Shown here in pieces: positions 1 to 6,552 of a stretch of DNA of 10,421 bases. Position 1 is the stretch's first letter. Each line of letters begins with the position of its first letter. The notes beneath the pieces were generated by a model. That model made no database searches. It saw nothing but the letters and a program-made list of their open reading frames with translations, and was not told where the DNA came from. This DNA comes from Chitinophagales bacterium (GTDB lineage: Bacteria; Bacteroidota; Bacteroidia; Chitinophagales; JAHDHT01): contig JAHDHT010000045.1 in assembly GCA_020631175.1 (NCBI GenBank), forward strand, positions 11,175 through 21,595, written 5' to 3'. Position numbers and translations under genes: made by a program.

Positions 1-8
1 ATTTCAAT

Positions 9-1832
9 ATGTATAAAGCTCAAATTTTCAACCTATTAGCAGCTATTCTTGTTGTCGGAGGAATTTCTTTTTCTTCCTGTACCGGAGGCGGTGGAGACAA
101 TGGATCAAGTGGTCCGGTAAAAAGTAAAATGGCAGGAGTCAACACAGTTCGTGTGCATGAATTAGGTGATCCGGATAAGATTAACCCATTATTATCAAAC
201 TCTGCAGCATCAAGTTATATTGAAGGAAATGTTTTTATGAGCTTGTTAGGAAGCGATCCGGTTACTTATGAGCTTTATGGTGCATTAGCAAAATCGCGCC
301 CTGAAATGAAATTGATCGAATCAGGTAAGTTCAAAGGTGGTGTTTCATATACTTATGAAATCCGCCCCGAAGCAGTTTGGGATAATGGCACACCTGTAAT
401 GGCAAGCGATTATGTATTCACCATCAAAGCTTTGAAAAACCCTAAAGTAGATGCAGCAGCATTAAGATCTTATTTTGACTTTTTAAAAGAGATCAATGTT
501 GATCCATCCAACCCAAGAAAATTTGAAGTAGTATTAGATACGAGATACATCTTAGGTGAAGAGTTCACCGGATATTACGTATATCCAGAATACATCTACG
601 ATCCTGGAAAATTGATGCGTAAGTTCAGCTTAGACCAGTTAAACGACCCGAAACAAGCTGAGTCTTTAAGAAACAATGCCGATATCGTAAAATTTGCAGA
701 TAGCTTTAACTCTGAAAAATTTGCCCGTGAAAATGGTTTTGTGGGTGGATGTGGGCCTTACACTTTCGAAGAATGGAAAACAGGTCAGTATGTTACCTTA
801 AAGCGCAAAGCTAATTGGTGGGGAGATAAAATTGATGACAAAAATTTTGTTGCCGGACCTGAAAAATTAGAGTTCGTTGTCATCAAAGACTGGACAACAG
901 CAATTACTGCAATGAAAGATGAAGAACTTGATTTGGCGAGAAGTATTCGTGCAAAAGATTTCGTAGACCTTAAAAAGAACAAAGGCTTTAACAATTTATA
1001 TAATCTTCATACACCGGATTATATGGTTTATGATTATATCGCAATTAACACACGTGACCCTAAATTTAATGATCGAAAAGTACGTCAGGGATTAAACTAC
1101 CTGATCGACAAAAAATTGATCAGAGATGTAATTATGTATGGATATGGTCTTGAAACAGTAGGACCAGTTCATCCATCCAAATCTTACTACAACAAAAGCA
1201 TTACACCTTATAGCTTCGATATAGAAAAAGCTAAATCTTTATTAGCAGAAGCAGGATGGAAAGACAGTGATAATGATGGTACTTTAGATAAAATGATTAA
1301 TGGTAAAAAGACGCCATTTAAAGCAACGATCTATTACAATCAGGGAAATACAAGAAGAGAAAACATCGCTTTGATGTTTAAAGAAAATGCAAAAGTTGCC
1401 GGAATTGATATTGATGTTCAGGTAAGAGAATTTACCGTTATGTCAGATTTAGCAAAGGCGCATAAATTTGAATTAATGGTAAGCGGCTGGGCCGGTGGAA
1501 CCGGACTTGGTGATTTAAAACAAATCTGGCATACAGAAAGCTACAATGGCGGTTCGAATTATGTTGGTTTTGGAAATGCTGAAACAGATAAATTAATTGA
1601 AGATATAAGAGTAAACTTAGATGAGCCTTCGAGAACAGCTCAGTACAAAAAAATGCAGCAAATCATTCATGATGAAGCTCCCTATATTTTCCTGAATGCA
1701 CACAAAAACAAATTAGCTTTCCATAAACGTTTTGATGATGCTAATGCTTATGTTCCACGTCCGGGATATTCTGTTACAGAATGGATGTTAAATCCAACAT
1801 TTGGAAGTGCGCAGGTTGGTTCTGCTCAATAG
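9..1832 (+). CDS. ABC transporter substrate-binding lipoprotein (SBP family 5, peptide/nickel type)
   Basis: This is the extracytoplasmic binding protein of an oligopeptide/dipeptide/nickel-class importer; it captures the solute and hands it to the permeases encoded directly downstream. The N-terminus has a short charged stretch, a hydrophobic core (about residues 5-21) and a lipobox ending at Cys24 (FSSC), so the mature protein is probably lipid-anchored and begins with a flexible Gly-rich tether. The family pattern is visible at residues 112-129, including RPEAVWDNGTP, the usual 'lR..v.WsDG.P' block of SBP_bac_5 proteins. A DxDxDGxxD loop at residues 419-427 is a common element in this family and could bind calcium. 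At 607 residues it is somewhat longer than E. coli DppA/OppA (about 535-545). The start is supported by the signal sequence; only 8 bases precede it, so its promoter lies outside the window. The substrate cannot be told from sequence; peptides are the most likely guess. Confidence 0.93.
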   Translation: MYKAQIFNLLAAILVVGGISFSSCTGGGGDNGSSGPVKSKMAGVNTVRVHELGDPDKINPLLSNSAASSYIEGNVFMSLLGSDPVTYELYGALAKSRPEMKLIESGKFKGGVSYTYEIRPEAVWDNGTPVMASDYVFTIKALKNPKVDAAALRSYFDFLKEINVDPSNPRKFEVVLDTRYILGEEFTGYYVYPEYIYDPGKLMRKFSLDQLNDPKQAESLRNNADIVKFADSFNSEKFARENGFVGGCGPYTFEEWKTGQYVTLKRKANWWGDKIDDKNFVAGPEKLEFVVIKDWTTAITAMKDEELDLARSIRAKDFVDLKKNKGFNNLYNLHTPDYMVYDYIAINTRDPKFNDRKVRQGLNYLIDKKLIRDVIMYGYGLETVGPVHPSKSYYNKSITPYSFDIEKAKSLLAEAGWKDSDNDGTLDKMINGKKTPFKATIYYNQGNTRRENIALMFKENAKVAGIDIDVQVREFTVMSDLAKAHKFELMVSGWAGGTGLGDLKQIWHTESYNGGSNYVGFGNAETDKLIEDIRVNLDEPSRTAQYKKMQQIIHDEAPYIFLNAHKNKLAFHKRFDDANAYVPRPGYSVTEWMLNPTFGSAQVGSAQ

Positions 1833-1859
1833 ATTTTTAAATAAGAATAGAGCAGGAGT

Positions 1860-3425
1860 ATGTTTAAATATATTTTAAAACGAATTCTCATTTTTATTCC
1901 AACCTTAATTGTGATTAGTTTCATGATTTTTGGTTTGAGTAAAATTGCACCCGGAGATCCGGTAGAATTAAAAATGCAGGGCGGATTAGGCTCTGCAGAT
2001 ACGGGAGCGCAAGCTGACCGCCAAGCAGGGGAAAAGCAATATTTTGAAATAGCCAGAGAACTGGGAATGGATTTACCGACTTTTTATTTCGGTCTTTCCT
2101 CTCGATCTCAATCCGATACGATTTATAAAGTAGGGCGACGCTATGAAAAAGAAATGTTAGGAAATCTTTCTTCCAGATATGGAAGCTGGCCTAATGTTTC
2201 AGCTTATTACAAAGACCTTAAAAATCTCGAATATAATTCATATGACGTTGAACGAAACGATTACTCTTTCGAAAAAACAAGAGCAATTCGTGAAACTTTA
2301 AATGAGTTATACCGAGAAACAAATGTTGATGTAATTAAAGCAAAGCTTGATTTAATTGGCGATAAAATTAATTCTTCCGATAAAGTTACAATGCCTATCG
2401 ATTCTGCGTTAACACCAAAAGATGCGGATGGAAATTATATAGCAGAAGTACGAGACATTAATTATCTGGAAGGATTAAAAGATGATATCACAGGATTAAA
2501 AGGAAGTTTCGAAAAAATGAAATCTGAAAAATCCTGGATCTCAAAATACATCCCAAAATTAAACTGGTATGGATTAAACAATCAGTACCATGTATGGATT
2601 TTTGGAAACAAACCCTGGTTTGGTTCTACTGATGATCCGAACAGAACTAAAGGCGGATTTTTAAGAGGTGATTTTGGCGTTAGTCTTCAGGATGGACGTC
2701 CTGTATGGTCAACGTTACGAGATGGTCTTTGGATAACGGTCAGCCTTAATGCTATTGCCATCTTTTTAATTTATTTAATTTCTATTCCCTTAGGTGTTTA
2801 TATCGCTGTATATAAAGACAGTACTTTTGATCGCTTATCGACACTCGGATTGTTCATCTTATATTCACTCCCGGGATTCTGGATCGCAACAATATTAATT
2901 GTGTTTCTTACCAGTCCTGAATACGGAATGAATTTATTTCCTTCATTTGGTTTAGCAAAAATCACGGAAGGAATGGGTTTCTTCGAACGAATAGGTTTAC
3001 AGATTCACCATTTAATCCTTCCAATATTTTGTATGACTTATGGAGGTTTAGCATTTCTTTCGAGACAAATGCGTGGTGGTGTATTAAATGTATTCCGTCA
3101 GGATTATATCCGAACAGCAAAAGCAAAAGGACTTTCAGATAATAAAATTGTTTGGAAGCACACGTTTAGAAATTCTTTAATTCCAATTATTACCATGTTT
3201 GCCAGCCTCTTTCCTGCTATGATTGGTGGCTCACTTATTTTGGAATTTATATTTTCTATTCCGGGAATGGGAACTTTAGCTCTAAACTCACTTTACGCCA
3301 GAGACTGGCCTTTATTATATACTATTGTAATGTTCTCTTCCATCCTAACCTTAGTCGGGATGCTATTTTCAGATATCATGTATACGATAGTAGATCCAAG
3401 AATTTCATTTACTAAAAAGGCTTAA
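1860..3425 (+). CDS. ABC transporter permease, OppB/DppB type, with large periplasmic insert
   Basis: This is an inner-membrane permease subunit of the importer, expected to pair with the product of the next gene. Membrane segment 1 lies at about residues 9-30, followed by the family motif APGDPV (31-36). The core resumes with GDFGVSL and a second membrane segment at about 289-316, then further helices to the C-terminus. The EAA loop that contacts the ATPase is seen at about 416-441 (YIRTAKAKG, then HTFRNSLIP), and the C-terminal EFIFSIPGMG block is typical. E. coli DppB has about 339 residues; this protein has 521. The extra length sits mostly between an LGMDLP block near residue 75 and an NQYHVWIFG block near 245, so it should face the periplasm. 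An AGGAG occurs at 1854-1858 but only one base from the ATG, too close to act as a normal ribosome site. The gene begins 27 bases after the binding protein and ends 5 bases before the partner permease, so it is operonic. Confidence 0.94.
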   Translation: MFKYILKRILIFIPTLIVISFMIFGLSKIAPGDPVELKMQGGLGSADTGAQADRQAGEKQYFEIARELGMDLPTFYFGLSSRSQSDTIYKVGRRYEKEMLGNLSSRYGSWPNVSAYYKDLKNLEYNSYDVERNDYSFEKTRAIRETLNELYRETNVDVIKAKLDLIGDKINSSDKVTMPIDSALTPKDADGNYIAEVRDINYLEGLKDDITGLKGSFEKMKSEKSWISKYIPKLNWYGLNNQYHVWIFGNKPWFGSTDDPNRTKGGFLRGDFGVSLQDGRPVWSTLRDGLWITVSLNAIAIFLIYLISIPLGVYIAVYKDSTFDRLSTLGLFILYSLPGFWIATILIVFLTSPEYGMNLFPSFGLAKITEGMGFFERIGLQIHHLILPIFCMTYGGLAFLSRQMRGGVLNVFRQDYIRTAKAKGLSDNKIVWKHTFRNSLIPIITMFASLFPAMIGGSLILEFIFSIPGMGTLALNSLYARDWPLLYTIVMFSSILTLVGMLFSDIMYTIVDPRISFTKKA

Positions 3426-3430
3426 CGAAT

Positions 3431-4735
3431 ATGTCCAATCAACCGAGAGAAGAAATAAAACAGCTGGACCAGAGCTATTGGGCTATTGTTAAACGACAGT
3501 TCAAGAAAAACCGATTAGCGGTTTGGTCTTTAAGAATTTTAGCGCTGATTATGATCATCGGCTTATTAACCGATTTCATTGCGAACGACAAACCAATATA
3601 TTGTAAAATCGATGGGAAAAGTTATTTCCCAATCTTTAAAGATTATGCGGTTAGTATGGGGCTTTCAAGTTGGCCTCCTGAATTAGCAAAAGTGATTAAA
3701 TGGAGCAATGTTGATTACGATTCTGTAATCTTTCCACTTGTTCCCTATTCACCTGCATCTACCGATTTTGCGAATGCACAATTCGTGGGTCCTTTTGCAG
3801 ATCAAAATGTAAAATCATGGCGATGGAAACACTGGCTTGGAACAGATGATTTAGGTCGGGATGTGCTTTCAGGCATGATTCACGGAACCCGAATTGCAAT
3901 GCTTGTTGGTATTATATCTATGTCTATTGCCGCCTTTATCGGCATTGTATTAGGTGCATTGGCCGGCTACTATGGTGATGATAAACTTAAAACCACAAGA
4001 GGAAATGTAATATTGACTTTGCTCTTTTTTGTTGTTGCTTTCTTTATAGCCTTTCAGGCCAGAGGACTTGCAATTTCAGATGCTTTTGCAAAGTCAGCCT
4101 TTTCAGGCATGATGCAAATTTTCTTCAGTTTTATTCTCTTTTTTGTCTTAATGCTCATTCCTCAGGCTATCGCCTTCTTACTAAAAGGAATACCATTTTT
4201 CGGCAAAAAAGTAAGTATCGCTGTAGATATTATATTAATGCGATTAATTGAAGTACTGCGTTCAGTACCGACATTACTCTTAATCTTATCCGTTATTGCC
4301 GTTTTTAAACCGTCAATTTATCTGGTGATGATCATCATCGGTTTAACAGGATGGACGGGTATAGCGCGTTTCATCAGAGGTGAATTATTAAGAGTAAGAA
4401 GTCTTGAATATATCGAAGCAGCTGAAGCAATGGGATTCAGCAGAGCAAGAATAATCTTCAAACATGCAATTCCAAACTCTTTAACACCGGTTTTAATTTC
4501 GATTGCTTTCGGTGTTGCATCTGCAATCTTAACAGAAAGTAGTTTATCCTTCCTGGGTATTGGTGTACCAGCCGATACAATCACCTGGGGTAAATTATTA
4601 TCAAAAAGTAGAGCTGCAACAGAAGCCTGGTGGTTAGCCATTATTCCTGGTTTTGCAATTTTCGTAACCGTTACCATTTTTAACCTTTTAGGTGAAGGTC
4701 TTACAGATGCAATGGATCCGAAATTGAAGCAGTAA
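3431..4735 (+). CDS. ABC transporter permease, OppC/DppC type, with extra helix pair
   Basis: This is the second permease subunit of the importer. A cytoplasmic N-terminus with charged residues leads into membrane segment 1 (about 30-50), then a long periplasmic loop. The OppC hallmark LGTDDLGRDV is at residues 136-145, followed by a helix (about 152-178) ending in GALAGYYGD. The EAA loop is at about 327-353 (YIEAAEAMG, then HAIPNSLTP), and the C-terminus has the expected SFLGIGVP and WGKLL blocks. The protein has 434 residues against about 300 for E. coli DppC. About 80 residues (185-264) separate GYYGD from VDIILMRLIE, which normally lie almost next to each other; they contain two hydrophobic stretches (about 193-209 and 228-251), probably two additional membrane helices. 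Only 5 bases separate it from the preceding permease gene, so the two are surely co-transcribed. No ATPase gene follows. Confidence 0.94.
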   Translation: MSNQPREEIKQLDQSYWAIVKRQFKKNRLAVWSLRILALIMIIGLLTDFIANDKPIYCKIDGKSYFPIFKDYAVSMGLSSWPPELAKVIKWSNVDYDSVIFPLVPYSPASTDFANAQFVGPFADQNVKSWRWKHWLGTDDLGRDVLSGMIHGTRIAMLVGIISMSIAAFIGIVLGALAGYYGDDKLKTTRGNVILTLLFFVVAFFIAFQARGLAISDAFAKSAFSGMMQIFFSFILFFVLMLIPQAIAFLLKGIPFFGKKVSIAVDIILMRLIEVLRSVPTLLLILSVIAVFKPSIYLVMIIIGLTGWTGIARFIRGELLRVRSLEYIEAAEAMGFSRARIIFKHAIPNSLTPVLISIAFGVASAILTESSLSFLGIGVPADTITWGKLLSKSRAATEAWWLAIIPGFAIFVTVTIFNLLGEGLTDAMDPKLKQ

Positions 4736-4786
4736 TAGCAATTCAAATTACTCGTTTCATTAAAAACGAAACGTGCCGTTTAATTT

Positions 4787-5761
4787 ATGATTTCTCTCTT
4801 TAGAAGTGCAAATCCCGTATTGATGGCAGTCAATGTATTGATTGCAGTGGTATTGTTTTTCAAACTCTATACCCATCCACCCGAAATAATCGAATATAGC
4901 TCCGCACCTATATACCAATTCGTATATCAAAGCTTATTCGAGTGGATACAACTACCGCAATGGATTTATACCAGTGTACTCATCTTATATTTCATTTGGT
5001 GCGGTATGGTCTTCAATGAAACCTTATACCGGTTTCGTTTTGTAAACACCTACAACTTCGTTGGTGCTTTGGTCTTCATAAGCGTATTAGCCGTCTGGTC
5101 ACCCTACCTTTATTTCACACCGGCTTGCCTTTCCATCCTTCCCCTGCTTTATCTTATCAGGGTGGTTTTAACAACAGCAGTAAAAGATGATCTGATGATT
5201 GAATCTTTTGATATTGGATTGCTGATTGCCTTATTATCAATGATTTACACCCCCTTCAAAATCTCAAGCATCTTGATATTTTCTGTAATGGCATATTTAA
5301 GTCCATTCTATTGGCGCTATTGGCTAATCATTCTTGTTGGCATTCTTGCGCCCTATATCATTTATATAAGCTATCTGTTTTTCTTTGAACTGCCATCTGA
5401 TTTTCTTTTTCTTTTAAATGATAATCCGGGAAATATCGTCGAATTCAATATGGCATTTTGGATTAAAACAGGCAGTTTGCTTCTGATTTTGCCATTGTTA
5501 ATTTACCTGAACGATAACCGTAAATTTAAATTAACCGTACTCCATCGCAAATTCAGAATTTTGCTTGGCCTTTTAAGTATCGGTCTGTTAGCCTTTAGTT
5601 TATTGCATAATAATCTGAATTATGAAGCACTAATTCTGTGCACAGTTGTTGCATCTTTCTTTTATTCCGTCTTCTTTTTTCAAAGTCGGCAAATGCCTGT
5701 CGCAAATCTTTTACATTTCATATTAATCGCTGTAATTTTAGTCTTTCAACACATCATATAA
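4787..5761 (+). CDS. Polytopic membrane protein, DUF6427-like
   Basis: This is an integral membrane protein of 324 residues with about ten hydrophobic segments (roughly 10-27, 58-75, 90-108, 112-130, 141-155, 158-173, 176-198, 225-242, 256-274, 279-297 and 306-322; some may be joined or re-entrant). The N-terminus (MISLFRSANP followed at once by a membrane helix), the length and the helix count resemble the Bacteroidota-restricted DUF6427 family as I remember it. That assignment is from memory, and the family has no established function. I see no catalytic motif, ATPase site or cysteine pair. It lies 51 bases after the permease gene and 9 bases before purQ, so it is probably co-transcribed with purQ; this does not by itself show a role in purine metabolism. 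The ATG at 4787 places the first helix where expected. Confidence 0.8.
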   Translation: MISLFRSANPVLMAVNVLIAVVLFFKLYTHPPEIIEYSSAPIYQFVYQSLFEWIQLPQWIYTSVLILYFIWCGMVFNETLYRFRFVNTYNFVGALVFISVLAVWSPYLYFTPACLSILPLLYLIRVVLTTAVKDDLMIESFDIGLLIALLSMIYTPFKISSILIFSVMAYLSPFYWRYWLIILVGILAPYIIYISYLFFFELPSDFLFLLNDNPGNIVEFNMAFWIKTGSLLLILPLLIYLNDNRKFKLTVLHRKFRILLGLLSIGLLAFSLLHNNLNYEALILCTVVASFFYSVFFFQSRQMPVANLLHFILIAVILVFQHII

Positions 5762-5770
5762 AGAAGACAT

Positions 5771-6493
5771 ATGAAATTTGGCGTAGTAATTTTTCCGGGC
5801 TCTAATTGCGATAAAGACGTAATACATGTTTGTGGCAATGTTTTAGGAAAAGAAGTGCTCGAATTATGGCATAAAGATCAGGATCTGAAGGGTTTGAAAC
5901 CTGAAGAAGATGTTATTATTCTTCCGGGTGGATTTAGTTATGGAGACTATCTGCGTTCTGGTGCAATAGCACGTTTTTCTCCTGTAATGGAAGAAGTGAT
6001 TGCTTTTGCTCATTCGGGTGGATGTGTAATTGGTATTTGTAACGGCTTTCAGATTTTATGTGAATCAGGTCTTTTGCCTGGTGCTTTGTTAAAGAATGAC
6101 AATCAGCTCTTTAGCTGTAAAAATGTCTTTATAAGAGTGGATTCGGCGAATAGCGCTATGACTACCGGTCTGAAGGAAAGATCGGTATTGAAAATCCCAA
6201 TTGCCCATAGTGAAGGTCGATTTTTCGCCGATGATGCTACCCTTGCTGCTTTGGAGAAAAATGATCAGATCTTATTTCGATATGTAGATGCTGCAGGTGA
6301 AGCAAATGCAGCTGGAAACCCCAATGGCAGTTGCCTGAACATTGCCGGTATTTGCAATGAAAATCGTAATGTTATTGGTATGATGCCACACCCTGAAAGA
6401 GCCGCTGAAGAGGCACTTGGCAATAAAGACGGATTGTTATTGTTAAATGCAATATTAGAATCTAAGGCTTCGTCGCCCCTTAACGTAGCTTAA
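5771..6493 (+). CDS. purQ: Phosphoribosylformylglycinamidine synthase subunit PurQ (glutaminase)
   Basis: PurQ is the class I glutamine amidotransferase subunit of FGAM synthase. It hydrolyses glutamine and supplies ammonia to PurL for conversion of FGAR to FGAM, the fourth step of purine synthesis, in the cytoplasm. The N-terminus KFGVVIFPGSNCDKDV and the oxyanion region PGGFSYGDYLRSGAIA (52-67) are diagnostic. The nucleophile is Cys90 in GICNGFQIL, and the catalytic His207 and Glu209 lie in MMPHPER. Also present is the PIAHSEGRF block (143-151) typical of PurQ and of the PurL glutaminase domain. The 240 residues match stand-alone PurQ (about 220-240), so this is not a fragment of the large fused enzyme. 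A stand-alone PurQ implies PurS and a small PurL elsewhere in the genome; neither is in the window. It starts 9 bases after the membrane gene, with AGAAG at 5762-5766 as a weak possible ribosome site. Confidence 0.96.
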   Translation: MKFGVVIFPGSNCDKDVIHVCGNVLGKEVLELWHKDQDLKGLKPEEDVIILPGGFSYGDYLRSGAIARFSPVMEEVIAFAHSGGCVIGICNGFQILCESGLLPGALLKNDNQLFSCKNVFIRVDSANSAMTTGLKERSVLKIPIAHSEGRFFADDATLAALEKNDQILFRYVDAAGEANAAGNPNGSCLNIAGICNENRNVIGMMPHPERAAEEALGNKDGLLLLNAILESKASSPLNVA

Positions 6494-6552
6494 TGATGAT
6501 TAACTTAATTTAGAAAATTTACATCGTAATTTTACATTATAAAATAAAAGTA

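Noticed and set aside
1854..1858. AGGAG as a Shine-Dalgarno site for the OppB-type gene
   Set aside because: It ends one base before the ATG, which is too close, and Bacteroidota generally do not rely on such sites. No later start fits because the first membrane helix would be lost.
4318..4746. Minus-strand reading frame of 142 codons inside the OppC-type gene
   Set aside because: It is antisense to a well-conserved permease, including the EAA loop, and is explained as a shadow of that coding sequence.
4753..4773. Small inverted repeat CGTTTC / GAAACG between the OppC-type gene and the membrane gene, as a terminator
   Set aside because: The stem has only six pairs with a nine-base loop and no T run follows directly, so it is too weak to call.
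6505..6534. Possible Bacteroidota-type promoter upstream of dsbD (TAATTTTA at 6527-6534 resembling the TAnnTTTG -7 element)
   Set aside because: The final G is missing and there is no TTTG at the proper distance upstream; in such A+T-rich DNA the match is expected by chance.
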